This document shows positions 1-9,174 of a stretch of 64,000 nt of DNA, piece after piece. Made by a program: the position numbers and the translations under genes. Where the stretch lies: positions 148,643-212,642 of the forward strand of contig NZ_KQ758603.1 in assembly GCF_001457025.1 (NCBI RefSeq), read 5' to 3'. How positions within the stretch are numbered: position 1 is the first letter of the stretch; the number at the start of each line of letters is the position of its first letter. The notes under the pieces are model-generated. The model did no database searches, was not told the origin of the DNA, and saw only the letters and a program-made list of their open reading frames with translations. This DNA is from Pseudarthrobacter enclensis. GTDB lineage: Bacteria; Actinomycetota; Actinomycetes; Actinomycetales; Micrococcaceae.

Positions 1-321
1 GCCGAGGTCTACGACGGCGTCCGCGGCGACTGCGAGGTCGGGTGCGGTGGTGCCGTCTGCTGCGGTGCCGGTGCCGGTGCCGAGGTTGACGTTGGCATCG
101 ACTACGGCTGCGACGCCCGCTGAATCCGACGGCGTTGGGTCACCCAGCAGGCCCAACGACGCCGTATCAGCGGACGCCGCCGCCGAGATCAGGGCGGACA
201 CGGAAAGGTCCGGTCCGGAGGTAGTGGTGGTGTCTGCGGCATTGGCTGACGTGCAGCCAAAGGCCAGCAGCCCGCCGGCAAAGAGGGTGCCAAGCAGCCC
301 CCTGCGAAGGGTGGAACTCAT
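1..321 (-). CDS. Secreted low-complexity protein, N-terminal part
   Basis: The frame is open from an ATG at 321 to the left edge of the window, so only about 107 N-terminal residues are visible. It begins with a signal peptide: two arginines at residues 6-7, a hydrophobic core, and a likely signal peptidase I site after the ANA motif near residue 28. The Cys at 23 sits in AFGC, which is a poor lipobox, so an exported soluble protein is more likely than a lipoprotein. The mature part is Ala/Val/Thr/Asp-rich with no domain I recognise. It precedes another secreted low-complexity gene on the same strand. Function unknown. Confidence 0.6.
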   Translation of the reverse strand, partial: MSSTLRRGLLGTLFAGGLLAFGCTSANAADTTTTSGPDLSVSALISAAASADTASLGLLGDPTPSDSAGVAAVVDANVNLGTGTGTAADGTTAPDLAVAADAVVDLG

Positions 322-407
322 GATGGTTTCTCCTGAAGTTGAAGTAGGGCGCTGGTTCAGCTGCCCATAAGGCCACGTGCTGCCACAGAAAGGCAGCCGG
401 CATTCAA

Positions 408-1376
408 CTAGTCAGGCGAAGAGCCGGGGTCGAATGACACCGGCGAGGGGACATGCGCGGAGAAGCTCCAGGGCAGGAGAACGCCCTGGAGGAAGTGTTC
501 GAAGTTTTCGCAGCTCAACCATGCCGCTGATCCGGCGGCACCGGAGGACTGGCTGCTGCCGCCGCTGGCGGACCCGGGCGCGGCCGGGGCCGGCGCAGGC
601 TCGGAGGGATTGGTGGTTTCGGCAGCCGCATCCTCGGCGGCCGAAGCCTGTGATGCAGCGAAGGATGTACTGGCAAGGTCAACTGCCGGGGCAACCGGGC
701 CTGCCGCTGACGCGATTACCGAGGCCGCGGTGTCATCCGCGGCACCCGTTTCAGCTGCAACCGAAGCCTTATCGGCGGTAGTTGGCTCCGCATCCGGGCC
801 ATCAGCGGTTGAAGCAGCAGGGGCCACCACATCCACAACCGGCAGGGTTTCCGGACCCGGCTCAGCAGGAATTTCCGGGAGTTGGACCGGGAGCGGTGCG
901 GAGCCGGTCACCACATCCGAGACCGGTTCCAGAATTGGCTCAAGAACGGGAAGGGCCGCTGTTGCCGGCGGAACGACGCTCTCCACCACGGTGGCCGCGG
1001 TGCCGTCAACGGCTTCTACAACCGGTGCCGTGACGGTGGAGACAGTCCCGCCGGGAACGACTTGGTTGACCACGGGCAGCGATGCAACAAGACTGTCCGC
1101 GCCGGCAGAAACCTGGCTTACCACGGGCTGCAGCAGCCCGGCCGGAGGGGCCGGCGTGCTGGATGGGCGCTCAGCAGGGGCAGGGCCCGAAAGCTTGTCA
1201 GTCACGGAAGCGACAGAGGAGGACACAGAACTGGTCACTCCGCCCAGCACCGACGATGTCTCGGACAGGGTGTCTGCCGAGGCGGCTGTTGAGGAAAGTG
1301 TCAACCATCCAACGGCAGCGGCTCCGGCAAGAAGGACAGGTCGCAGGGCGCGCCACGGCGAACGAGCGTTAGCCAT
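408..1376 (-). CDS. Secreted Ala/Val/Pro-rich hypothetical protein
   Basis: About 322 residues. I prefer the ATG at 1376 because a GGGGGTGG Shine-Dalgarno lies about eight bases upstream; an in-frame GTG at 1385 is the alternative. The N-terminus is a signal peptide (Arg residues, then LLAGAAAVGWLTL) with probable cleavage after ASA, near residue 35. The body is dominated by Ala, Val, Ser, Thr, Pro and Glu and looks disordered, like a wall-spanning or surface stalk. A Ser/Gly-rich segment comes before a short conserved-looking C-terminal tail with one Cys (SCENFEHFLQGVLLPW). I see no LPXTG sorting signal. Its neighbour at the left edge has the same general character. Confidence 0.65.
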   Translation of the reverse strand: MANARSPWRALRPVLLAGAAAVGWLTLSSTAASADTLSETSSVLGGVTSSVSSSVASVTDKLSGPAPAERPSSTPAPPAGLLQPVVSQVSAGADSLVASLPVVNQVVPGGTVSTVTAPVVEAVDGTAATVVESVVPPATAALPVLEPILEPVSDVVTGSAPLPVQLPEIPAEPGPETLPVVDVVAPAASTADGPDAEPTTADKASVAAETGAADDTAASVIASAAGPVAPAVDLASTSFAASQASAAEDAAAETTNPSEPAPAPAAPGSASGGSSQSSGAAGSAAWLSCENFEHFLQGVLLPWSFSAHVPSPVSFDPGSSPD

Positions 1377-1529
1377 GTGTACCACCCCCAGTGCCGGTCC
1401 AAAAGACTTTGCACAAAATCCTAAGGCTGCTTATCGCCGGAAGTCCAGAGGCAGATGAAAACAAAGTGACAAATGTGCACTGCGGGCCCGGGAAGGACTC
1501 CGGACGGCCGGCCCTGTCTGCTCTCCGGC

Positions 1530-2603
1530 TTAGCCGTGGCTGTCGTTCGGGTAGCTGACACCCAGCTGCGCCCGCACGCCGTCGAACAGGCGCATGGTGT
1601 TCAGGGAGTCCTCCAAGGGCATGACAGGGCTCTCCGGAAGCCCCTGCTGGATGCACCGGGTGACCTCCCGCAGCTCATATGCATAGCCTTTGCCCACGAC
1701 GTCGAAACGCTCGGTCCGGCGTTCGTTCCACCCTTGGGCCACCACCAGTTCGCGCGGATTGTTGATGGAGCCGACGCTCTGCAGGAAGCCGAGGCTGCCG
1801 GCGACGGTGGCAGTGCGCGGACCGTGGGCCAGCAGCGAGGACGTCAGCTGCGCCTGGGCTCCGTGGTGGTAGCCCAATGTGAGCGCGTTCTGGCTGTCCA
1901 CGCCGTCGTCATTCACGAAACCGGCAGCGCTGACGGTCTGCGGGAACCCGAGCGTTCCCAGTGCCCACAGCAGCGGGTACACGCTGATGTCCAGCAGCGC
2001 CCCACCGCCGTCCTGGCGTGCCCACAGCCGGGAGGTGGGTGAGTACGGGGCGGGGAAGCCAAGGTCGGCAGTGACCCAGTGGATGTCGCCGAGCTCCCCG
2101 GACGCGGCAATCTCGAAGGCCCGTTGCATTCCCGGGAGGAACCGGCTCCACACCGCTTCCATCAGGAACAAGTTCCCGGACCGGGCAACCCGGATCAGTT
2201 CCTCCGCCTCCCGCGCGTTGATGGTGAAAGCCTTCTCGCACAGGACGTGCTTCCCGGCCTTCAGCGCCGCCAGGACAATCCGGTGGTGCTGCGCGTGCGG
2301 CGTGGCGACGTAGACCACGTCCACGGACTCATCGGCGAGCAGGCGCTCGTAGCCGTGCACGCCGTCGTCGTCCCCGTACGCCTTGATGACGCCGTATTCG
2401 GCGGCGAAGGCCTCGGCGGTGGCCTGCCCACGGGAGCTGACGGCGTGGAGTTCGGCGTCGGCCAGCAAGGCCAGGTCCTGCGCCACGGACCGTGCGATGC
2501 CGCCGGTGGCGATGATGCCCCACCTGAGGGTCCTGCCGGTGGCAGAGCGGGGGTCGGTGTCGGACTGGCTGGACAGCCACGGCGTAGCAATGGGCGCACT
2601 CAT
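1530..2603 (-). CDS. Gfo/Idh/MocA family NAD(P)-dependent oxidoreductase
   Basis: Predicted cytosolic NAD(P)-dependent sugar or polyol dehydrogenase of about 357 residues. The Rossmann fold is visible as RWGIIATGGIARS near the N-terminus. The family EKP signature appears as HVLCEKAF, with Ala-Phe replacing Pro, and the C-terminal substrate-domain motif GGGALLDISVYPL follows. The start at 2603 is chosen because an AGGA lies eight bases upstream; in-frame starts at 2612 and 2681 also exist. It stands alone, with no sugar transporter or kinase next to it, so the substrate cannot be inferred. Family assignment is secure; specificity is unknown. Confidence 0.85.
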   Translation of the reverse strand: MSAPIATPWLSSQSDTDPRSATGRTLRWGIIATGGIARSVAQDLALLADAELHAVSSRGQATAEAFAAEYGVIKAYGDDDGVHGYERLLADESVDVVYVATPHAQHHRIVLAALKAGKHVLCEKAFTINAREAEELIRVARSGNLFLMEAVWSRFLPGMQRAFEIAASGELGDIHWVTADLGFPAPYSPTSRLWARQDGGGALLDISVYPLLWALGTLGFPQTVSAAGFVNDDGVDSQNALTLGYHHGAQAQLTSSLLAHGPRTATVAGSLGFLQSVGSINNPRELVVAQGWNERRTERFDVVGKGYAYELREVTRCIQQGLPESPVMPLEDSLNTMRLFDGVRAQLGVSYPNDSHG

Positions 2604-2713
2604 GGGAGCCATCCTGTCACAGCCGTGTCCGCATGTTGCGGGATGGCCCGCCACCCTCGGGGAGGCGCCGGGGGAGAGCACGACGCCGGCCCCGCCCGGC
2701 TGCCTGCCTCATG

Positions 2714-3418
2714 TCAGGCGGTGGCCGGCACCGCTGCCCGGTGGACCTGTTCCTCGGTCAGCTTGCCCTGCTGCAGCCGGAACCTGCGGTCTGTCTTATT
2801 GGCCAGGGCACGGTCGTGGGTGACCACCAGGATGGTGGTGTTGTGGTCCTGGCTCAAAGCGCTCAGCAGCGAGATGATGTGGTCACCGGTCTGCTCGTCG
2901 AGGTTCCCGGTGGGCTCATCGGCGAGGATGAGCTTGGGTTCATTGGCCAAGGCCCGGGCAATCGCCACCCGCTGCTGCTCACCGCCTGAAAGCCGGTTGA
3001 TGCGGCGGTCGTGCTTGTCCGCCGCCAGCTGCACCTGTTCCAGCAGGTCTTTGGCGCGCTGCTTCCGGGCCGCCTTGCGTATGCCGGCAAATTCCATGGG
3101 CAGCATAACGTTGTCCACGGCGGAGAGGTTCGGGATCAGATTGAACTGCTGGAACACGAACCCGATGTCCCTTCGGCGGTACTGGGTCAGTTTGGCGTCC
3201 GGCATGCCCGCCAGGCTCACGCCGTTCACGACGACGTCTCCGCTGGTGGGTTTGTCCAGCGCACCGAGCAGAGACAGCAGGGTGCTCTTGCCGCTGCCGC
3301 TTTTGCCGACGATCGAGGCCAGGGTGCCCTGCCCGAGGACGAAACTGACATCGTTGACCGGCTTGATGGTGCGGTCGCCCGAGTTGAACGTTCGGACCAG
3401 GTTCTTGACTTCAATCAT
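2714..3418 (-). CDS. ABC transporter ATP-binding protein, MacB/LolD type
   Basis: 234-residue single ABC domain. Walker A is GKSGSGKST (about residues 38-46), the signature is LSGGEQQRVAIARAL and Walker B is LILADEPTGNLDE, the typical form for MacB/LolD/FtsE-like ATPases that work with FtsX-fold permeases. It lies directly downstream of the matching permease, with two bases between them, so the two form one operon. The system probably moves a peptide, lipid or drug out of the membrane rather than importing a solute. Substrate unknown. Confidence 0.9.
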   Translation of the reverse strand: MIEVKNLVRTFNSGDRTIKPVNDVSFVLGQGTLASIVGKSGSGKSTLLSLLGALDKPTSGDVVVNGVSLAGMPDAKLTQYRRRDIGFVFQQFNLIPNLSAVDNVMLPMEFAGIRKAARKQRAKDLLEQVQLAADKHDRRINRLSGGEQQRVAIARALANEPKLILADEPTGNLDEQTGDHIISLLSALSQDHNTTILVVTHDRALANKTDRRFRLQQGKLTEEQVHRAAVPATA

Positions 3419-3420
3419 GG

Positions 3421-4866
3421 CTATTCTCCTCGCAGGACTTCGATGGGACGGATGCGCGCGGTGAGCAGCGCGGGGACCAGGGCGCCGATGATGGCTACAC
3501 CGAATACCGCCGCGATACCGGCTGCGATGATCCCGGGGGAGGCGCTGGCGGTGACCGAGGTCAGCAGCTGGGACGCGCCGCCAAAAGGGCCGCCCTGTCC
3601 GCCGGGGAAGCCGGCTCCGCCGCCGGGCATCGCCCCGGGCATGCCGCGGCCGGCGGTGCCGGCCGCCGTCGTGCTGGTGCTGTTGGTGCTGATCAGGGCA
3701 GAAGCGATGCCGCTGCTGGCAAAGGCGGCGATCACGGCGCCCACGGCGCTGCCGAGGGCCGCCAGTACCAGGGCCTCGAGGACGAACTGCAGGCCAATGG
3801 TGCGGTTGGGGGCGCCGATGGCCTTAAGGACGCCGATTTCGCGCCGGCGCTCGCGGACCAGCATGACCATGATCAGCAGGATGATCAGCCCGGCTGTGCC
3901 CAGCGCCGCGATGAACGCGGTGAAGGAGATGTTCTTGACGCTGCCCAGGGAGCTGACGGCGGTCTCGAGGTTCTGCCCCTGGGTGACGTCCGCCTTGTCA
4001 GCGCCGAGGGCGTCCTGCAGCGCCGTCTTGGTGGAATCGACGTTCTCCAGCGAATTCACCGTGACGATCATGCTGGACAGCTCATCAGGGAGCCCGGCAA
4101 GGGTCTGCGCGGTGGGAAGCGTGACGTAGACGGCGTTATTGCCGAAGGCGGTGCCGGCGTCGAACAGGCCGGCGACGGTGTACGCCTGGTCGTTGATGGT
4201 GAAGCTGGAACCCACGCTGAGGTTGTTCTTCTCCGCGAGGGTGGTGCCCAGGAGGGCGTTCGTGGACTCGGCGGTGTAGTCGCCCAAGCCTGTGCCTTCG
4301 GTGATAGTCAGCGCCTTGCCGGTGGTGTCCACTTCGGCGCCGATGCCTGTTGCAGTGATGGGCAGGGACCGTGCCGGCTGGGTGGCGGTGGTTCCTGTGG
4401 AGCCGGTGGTGCCGCTGGCCTGGTTGCGGTTGCCGAGTGTCCCGGCGTCCACCGCGGCGGTGAGGCTGGTGGTCAGGGTGGCTGCCGCCTGGCCGCCCGG
4501 ACCGCCTTGGCCTCCTGCGCCTGCCGGGGTTCCGGACGCAGCCTGCGCGGCAGCTTCAGTGGCGTTTCGCAGCCGGAGCGAGGAGGTTCCGACGACGGCA
4601 CTGACGTTGGGGACGGATGCCGCGGTGGCTGCCTGTTCGGTGCTGAGGGGCTCGCCGCCTCCTTCGAAGCCCTGCCCGCCAGCGGGATTGACGGTCAAGA
4701 CGGTGCCCACGGAAGCGTTGAGCTCCTGGACTTTCGCGCCGACGGCCTGGTTGGCCACCAGCATGGCCAGTGCCAGGCCGATCGCGACGGCCAGCACGGC
4801 AACGACGGCTGCCGTGCGGACCTTGTTTCTGAAGGCGTTGCCTACACTCCGGGCAAGGACGCTCAC
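3421..4866 (-). CDS. ABC transporter permease, FtsX/MacB fold
   Basis: 481 residues from the GTG at 4866, chosen because AGGAG stands directly upstream; a longer frame to 4929 has no ribosome binding site. The layout is MacB-like: one N-terminal membrane helix (AAVVAVLAVAIGLALAML), a large extracytoplasmic MacB_PCD-like region with Gly/Gln-rich inserts, then an FtsX domain with three helices. A Gly/Pro-rich extracellular loop (GMPGAMPGGGAGFPGG) sits between the last helices. It partners with the ATPase just downstream. No periplasmic adaptor is encoded, as expected for a Gram-positive. Confidence 0.88.
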   Translation of the reverse strand: MSVLARSVGNAFRNKVRTAAVVAVLAVAIGLALAMLVANQAVGAKVQELNASVGTVLTVNPAGGQGFEGGGEPLSTEQAATAASVPNVSAVVGTSSLRLRNATEAAAQAASGTPAGAGGQGGPGGQAAATLTTSLTAAVDAGTLGNRNQASGTTGSTGTTATQPARSLPITATGIGAEVDTTGKALTITEGTGLGDYTAESTNALLGTTLAEKNNLSVGSSFTINDQAYTVAGLFDAGTAFGNNAVYVTLPTAQTLAGLPDELSSMIVTVNSLENVDSTKTALQDALGADKADVTQGQNLETAVSSLGSVKNISFTAFIAALGTAGLIILLIMVMLVRERRREIGVLKAIGAPNRTIGLQFVLEALVLAALGSAVGAVIAAFASSGIASALISTNSTSTTAAGTAGRGMPGAMPGGGAGFPGGQGGPFGGASQLLTSVTASASPGIIAAGIAAVFGVAIIGALVPALLTARIRPIEVLRGE

Positions 4867-4976
4867 GTTACTCCTATGGTTCAGGTGCCGGCCCGGAAGG
4901 CCGGCGTCGGAACCACACTCGCGGTCCATCCTGTGCAGGAATCCGGCCGAAGCTGTGTTTGGGCTGTGAAGACCCC

Positions 4977-5032
4977 TTGACGGCGTGCGTCAGATCAACG
5001 TAGAAATGAAACACCGCTGAGAAACCGATTTC
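4977..5032 (+). promoter_or_regulatory. Putative promoter and LacI-like operator before the pectate lyase
   Basis: TTGACG at 4977-4982 and TAGAAA at 5001-5006 are separated by 18 bases and resemble -35 and -10 boxes. TGACG-N5-CGTCA overlaps the -35 element as an inverted repeat. Further down, GAAACCGATTTC (5021-5032) is a near-palindrome with a central CG, as in many LacI-family operators. All point toward the lyase. Sequence resemblance only. Confidence 0.35.
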
Positions 5033-5108
5033 TTGAGCGTCTCCGGTTCCTTTTTTATCCGCACCCATCAAGGCATGTGGTCTGTTTGGCATGCCGGAAA
5101 CAAGGCCA

Positions 5109-6605
5109 ATGACGTCCCTGAAACGCGATACCCCACGTCCCTCCACTCCCCGCCGGCTCCGACGCCCTGCCGCCATCGCAGCATCGGCCGCTGCCGTGGC
5201 ACTGGCGGCGGGCCTCGCCGTGGCGGCACCCGCAACGGCGAGGCCCGCGCCGACCGGCGGCGGGGTGATCAAAGCCGATGATGCTGCACCCACGGGCTGG
5301 GCCGCCGTCGGACGCGGCACCAACGGCGGTGCCGGTGCGCCGGCCGAAAGCCGGTACGAGGTGGGCACGCTCAGCGAACTGAAAGCTGCCCTGGCCAACA
5401 ACGGCAAGCCCATGGCGCCCAAGATCGTCTATATCAAGGGGACGGTCGACGGCAACCAGGCGCCGGACGGACGCATCCTCGGCGAGCAGGACTACGCGCC
5501 GGGCTACGACATTGCCAAGTACGTCTCCTGCTTCGGCCCTGACGGCAAAGTGTGGAGCGACCAGACCTTCGAGTACTGCAAGAAGCAGCGCCAGCTCCGG
5601 CAGACCGGAAGCAACAAGATGAAACGCCAGATCGAGGTCAGCATCCCCAGCAACACCACGGTGGTGGGACTGGGCCCGGACGCCGGCTTCGTGGGCGCCA
5701 ATATCGTGATCCTGAGTGCCACCAACGTGGTGCTGCGGAACCTGAGCGTGGAGGCCCCGGTCGATTACTTCACCACCTGGTCGCCCGATGATGGAAACGG
5801 TGCCTGGAACGCCCGGTTCGATGCCGTTTCCTCGGTCACCTCCGACCATCTCTGGATCGACCACGTGCGGCTGTCCGATGGCCGCTTCCCCGACAGCGAA
5901 GCGCCGCGTGGACCCAACGGCAAGCCGGCGAACCGGCACGACGGCCTGCTGGACCTCAAGGACGGCACGGATTACGTGACCATTTCCAACAGCAGGCTCT
6001 CCAACCACGACAAGACCATGCTGCTGGGCTCCGGCGACGAACACGTGGACAAGGACGGCGGAAAGCTGCGCGTCAGCTACATCGGCAACTACTTCGAAAA
6101 CCTGCAGCAGCGGGCACCACGGGTGCGATTCGGCCAGGTGCACGTGGTCAACAACTACTTCACCGGCAGCACGGATGATCCCCATTACCCGCTGGTCAGT
6201 GAAGCCCAGGGTGGCAGCAGCTACTTCCTGGGCGCGGGGTACGAGTCCCGGATATTCTCCGAGCACAACGCCTTCGACTTCACCGGACCGGGCGCCGATC
6301 CGTCCATCATGGTCAGCAGCTACAACGGCCACCGCTTCAGCGATACGGGCTCCTGGTACAACGGACAGTCCGCCGACCTCAACGCCATCGCCAAATCGTC
6401 GTTTGAGGGGAACCGGGCCGAGGCCATCGCCGAGGCGGAGGCCGCGGGCACTGCCGCGCCGGACTGGACCGGCTGGGACTTCACCACGGATGTCGGCTGG
6501 AACCCTGCCGACATCTACAGCTACAAGGCCTTCAGCACACCGCAGGCCGTCCGGAACCACGCCCTCCGGTTCACCGGCCCTGGCGTGCTCACGGTGAAGC
6601 AGTAG
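5109..6605 (+). CDS. Secreted pectate lyase, polysaccharide lyase family 1
   Basis: About 498 residues. It cleaves polygalacturonate by beta-elimination outside the cell. The start at 5109 gives a classical signal peptide (several Arg, then an Ala/Val-rich core, cleavage near TARA); an in-frame ATG at 5091 is the alternative. Family hallmarks are visible: the vWiDH motif as LWIDHV, the calcium-site region DGLLDLKDGTDYVTISN, and the catalytic Arg region RAPRVRFG followed by HVVNNYF. These belong to the parallel beta-helix fold. It is divergent from the ABC exporter genes and convergent with a ChvE-type sugar importer, which could take up pectin-derived sugars (inference). Confidence 0.92.
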   Translation: MTSLKRDTPRPSTPRRLRRPAAIAASAAAVALAAGLAVAAPATARPAPTGGGVIKADDAAPTGWAAVGRGTNGGAGAPAESRYEVGTLSELKAALANNGKPMAPKIVYIKGTVDGNQAPDGRILGEQDYAPGYDIAKYVSCFGPDGKVWSDQTFEYCKKQRQLRQTGSNKMKRQIEVSIPSNTTVVGLGPDAGFVGANIVILSATNVVLRNLSVEAPVDYFTTWSPDDGNGAWNARFDAVSSVTSDHLWIDHVRLSDGRFPDSEAPRGPNGKPANRHDGLLDLKDGTDYVTISNSRLSNHDKTMLLGSGDEHVDKDGGKLRVSYIGNYFENLQQRAPRVRFGQVHVVNNYFTGSTDDPHYPLVSEAQGGSSYFLGAGYESRIFSEHNAFDFTGPGADPSIMVSSYNGHRFSDTGSWYNGQSADLNAIAKSSFEGNRAEAIAEAEAAGTAAPDWTGWDFTTDVGWNPADIYSYKAFSTPQAVRNHALRFTGPGVLTVKQ

Positions 6606-6647
6606 CGGAGCCCCGGCCTCAACAGCTGCAGGAATCCGGACGAAGGA

Positions 6648-6683
6648 AAACAGCCCGGCCCCCGTGAGGGGACCGGGCTGTTT
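6648..6683. terminator. Bidirectional terminator between pectate lyase and chvE-like gene
   Basis: AAACAGCCCGG pairs perfectly with CCGGGCTGTTT around a CCCC-GTGA-GGGG inner stem. It has A-rich sequence on one side and TTT on the other, so it can serve both convergent transcripts. Confidence 0.85.
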
Positions 6684-6697
6684 CCGTTGTTGATGTG

Positions 6698-7795
6698 CTA
6701 CTTGGTGATCGGGCCGAGGACCGGATCGTCCGTGTAGGCGGTCTTCACGTTGGCGGCGGTGACGATGACCGGCTCCAGCAGGTAGGCCGGAACGGTCTTG
6801 GTGCCGTTGTTGTAGGACTTGTCGTCGTTGATCTCCGGGGTCTTTCCGGCCTGGAGGTCCTTCACCATGGTGATGGCGTGCTCGACGAGCTTGCGGGTGT
6901 CCTTGTTGATGGTGGAGTACTGCTCGCCCGCCATGATGGACTTGACCGACTCAACCTCGGAGTCCTGGCCGGTGACAACCGGAAGCGGCTTGCCGGCGGC
7001 CTTGACGGAGGTCAGGACAGCGCGGGCCAGGGTGTCGTTGGGGGAGAGGACGCCGTCCAGGTTGGCGCTGGTGTAGCTGCCGGTGAGCAGGGTGTCCATG
7101 CGGCGCTGGGCGTTCTCAGCCTTCCAGCCCTGGGTCACTGCCTGTTCGAAGTTGGTCTGGCCGGAGACCACCTTGAGGGTGCCGTCGTCGATCTTCGGCT
7201 TCAGGACGCTCATGGCGCCGTCGAAGAAGACCTTTGCGTTGGCATCGTCAGGGGAGCCTGCGAACAGCTCGACGTTGTAGGGGCCGTTGGGCTTCTTGGC
7301 CTTGAGTCCGTCCAGCAGCGCCTGGCCCTGGAGTTCACCGACCTTGAAGTTGTCGTAGGCCACGTAGTAGTCCACGTTCTCGGTGTTCAGCAGCAGCCGG
7401 TCGTAGGCGATGATGGTGGCGCCGGCGTCCTTGGCCTGCTTGAGCTGGGTGCCCAGCTGCGAGCCGTCAATGGCGCCCACGATGATGACCTTGGCGCCCT
7501 TGGTGACCATGGCGCTGATCTGGTTCTGCTGCTCGGACACGCCGCCGTTGGCGAACTGGACGTCGGCCTTGAAGCCGGCACCGTTGAGGCCGTCGTTGAA
7601 CAGCTTCTCCGCCAGGACCCAGTTCTCACTGGTCTTCTGCGGAAGCGCGACGCCGATGGAGGAGTTCTGTTCGAATCCTCCTGCACCGCCGCTTGCGCCG
7701 CCGGACGGGCTTTCCGAGCGGCCGCAGCCCGTCAGCGCCAGTGCTGCGATGGCAGCTACCGCTGCGGCCTTTCCTGCTTTACCAAACATTCGCAT
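6698..7795 (-). CDS. chvE: ChvE-type sugar-binding lipoprotein
   Basis: 365-residue periplasmic-binding-fold lipoprotein of a multiple-monosaccharide ABC importer. The signal peptide ends in the lipobox LTGC with Cys24, followed by a Gly/Ser linker. The mature part carries the xylose/galactose-binding type pattern (SENWVLAEKLFNDGL, IVGAIDGSQLGTQL, IIAYDRLL, and VVTGQDSEVES near the C-terminus). It is the last gene of the operon mmsA-mmsB-chvE. In Agrobacterium, ChvE binds arabinose, galactose, glucose and sugar acids such as galacturonate; here the ligand is not known. The pectate lyase next door makes pectin sugars an attractive guess. Confidence 0.88.
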   Translation of the reverse strand: MRMFGKAGKAAAVAAIAALALTGCGRSESPSGGASGGAGGFEQNSSIGVALPQKTSENWVLAEKLFNDGLNGAGFKADVQFANGGVSEQQNQISAMVTKGAKVIIVGAIDGSQLGTQLKQAKDAGATIIAYDRLLLNTENVDYYVAYDNFKVGELQGQALLDGLKAKKPNGPYNVELFAGSPDDANAKVFFDGAMSVLKPKIDDGTLKVVSGQTNFEQAVTQGWKAENAQRRMDTLLTGSYTSANLDGVLSPNDTLARAVLTSVKAAGKPLPVVTGQDSEVESVKSIMAGEQYSTINKDTRKLVEHAITMVKDLQAGKTPEINDDKSYNNGTKTVPAYLLEPVIVTAANVKTAYTDDPVLGPITK

Positions 7796-7846
7796 AGTTG
7801 GTTTTCTCTTTCTTTGTGGTGGTTACCGCTGTTCAGGCTGCAAGGC

Positions 7847-9130
7847 TCAGGCTTCCCTGGCGATCGCTTCCTTGGTGGAGGTAGTTTCGTCGGGCTGGAT
7901 GGGGCTGCTGGGACCGCCGCCGGAGCGTCCCATGTTCCGGGTCAGGAGGCCGATGATCGACTTCTTGCCCTGGCTCTTGTTGTAAACGTCGAAGGCTACG
8001 GCGATCAGGAGCACCAGGCCCTTGATGATCTGGGTGAGGTCGGCGCCGACGCCGAGCAGCTGCAGGCCGTTGTTCAGCACTGCCATGACGAGGCCACCGA
8101 TGATGGAGCCGACCACGGTGCCTACACCGCCGGTGACCGCCGCGCCGCCAATGAAGACTGCGGCGATGGCGTCGAGTTCCCAGCCGACGCCGTCGAACGG
8201 GCCCGAGGCCGTGGACCGGCCCACGAAGATCATGCCCGCCAGGCCGGCCAGGATGGACATGTTCATCATCACCAGGAAGTTGACCTTCTTGGACTGGACG
8301 CCGGAGAGTTCGGCGGCGTGCCGGTTGCCGCCCACTGCGTAGACGTGCCGGCCCAGGATGGTGCGGGAGGAGATGAACCCGTACAGCAGCACCAGGACGG
8401 CGAGGATGAGGCCGGGGATGGGGAACGAGGTTCCGGGGCGGCCGGTGGCGAAAAGGTACGTGGCGTAGAGGATGGCGCCGCACACCAGGACCAGCTTCAG
8501 GATGGTCACCCAGGTCTCCGGAACCTCGGCGCCGAGGGCTTTGGCGCGGGAGCGGGTGCGGAGCTCGCCCCACACGACGAAGGCTGCGGCGGCGATGCCG
8601 AGGAGCAGGGTGAGGTTGTTGAAGCCGGTGTTCGGTCCCACCTCGGGCAGGTAGCCGGAGCCAAGGTACTGGAAGTCGTTGGGCACCGGGATGGTGTTGG
8701 ACTTGCCCACAAACTGGTTGAACCCGCGGAACAGGAGCATGCCGGCCAGGGTGACGATGAAGGCCGGAATGCCGACGTAGGCAGTCCACCAGCCTTGCCA
8801 GGCGCCGATGACAGCACCCAGTGCGAGGCCCAGCAGGACGCCGGCCCACCAGGGAATGCCCCAGTCGCGGATGGCCAGGGCAACCGTGACGCCAACGAAT
8901 GCGGCGACCGAACCGACGGAAAGGTCGATGTGCCCGGCGATGATGACCAGGACCATGCCGATGGCCAGGATCAGGATGTAGGAGTTGCCGTTGAAGAGGT
9001 TGATGACGTTGCCGGGCGTCAGCGTCCGGCCTTCGGTGGCGACCTGGAAGAAGATGATCAGTGCCACCAGGGCGAAGATCATGCCGAATTGGCGGGTGTT
9101 GCCGCCAAACAGCTTTTTGAGGGCGTTCAT
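7847..9130 (-). CDS. mmsB: Sugar ABC transporter permease, MmsB/GguB type
   Basis: 427 residues, longer than RbsC-type permeases (about 320), as is usual for the MmsB/GguB branch. It has ten or so hydrophobic segments and the family pattern GHIDLSVGSVAAFVGVT near residue 70 and GGAAVTGGVGTVVGSIIGGL near the C-terminal half. AAGGA lies about eight bases before the ATG at 9130. It sits between the ATPase and the binding protein and probably works as the membrane channel of that importer, as a homodimer. Confidence 0.9.
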   Translation of the reverse strand: MNALKKLFGGNTRQFGMIFALVALIIFFQVATEGRTLTPGNVINLFNGNSYILILAIGMVLVIIAGHIDLSVGSVAAFVGVTVALAIRDWGIPWWAGVLLGLALGAVIGAWQGWWTAYVGIPAFIVTLAGMLLFRGFNQFVGKSNTIPVPNDFQYLGSGYLPEVGPNTGFNNLTLLLGIAAAAFVVWGELRTRSRAKALGAEVPETWVTILKLVLVCGAILYATYLFATGRPGTSFPIPGLILAVLVLLYGFISSRTILGRHVYAVGGNRHAAELSGVQSKKVNFLVMMNMSILAGLAGMIFVGRSTASGPFDGVGWELDAIAAVFIGGAAVTGGVGTVVGSIIGGLVMAVLNNGLQLLGVGADLTQIIKGLVLLIAVAFDVYNKSQGKKSIIGLLTRNMGRSGGGPSSPIQPDETTSTKEAIAREA

Positions 9131-9174
9131 GGTGTCAGTCCTTGGGTCCGGAAGTTCTGGAGGTGGTCCAGGGG

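Noticed and set aside
610..1458. Ser/Thr/Ala-rich 282-residue frame on the plus strand
   Set aside because: Mirror of the secreted Ala/Val-rich protein on the minus strand. The minus-strand frame has a proper signal peptide and Shine-Dalgarno.
5055..6560. 501-residue open frame opposite the pectate lyase
   Set aside because: Antisense shadow; the lyase motifs settle the strand.
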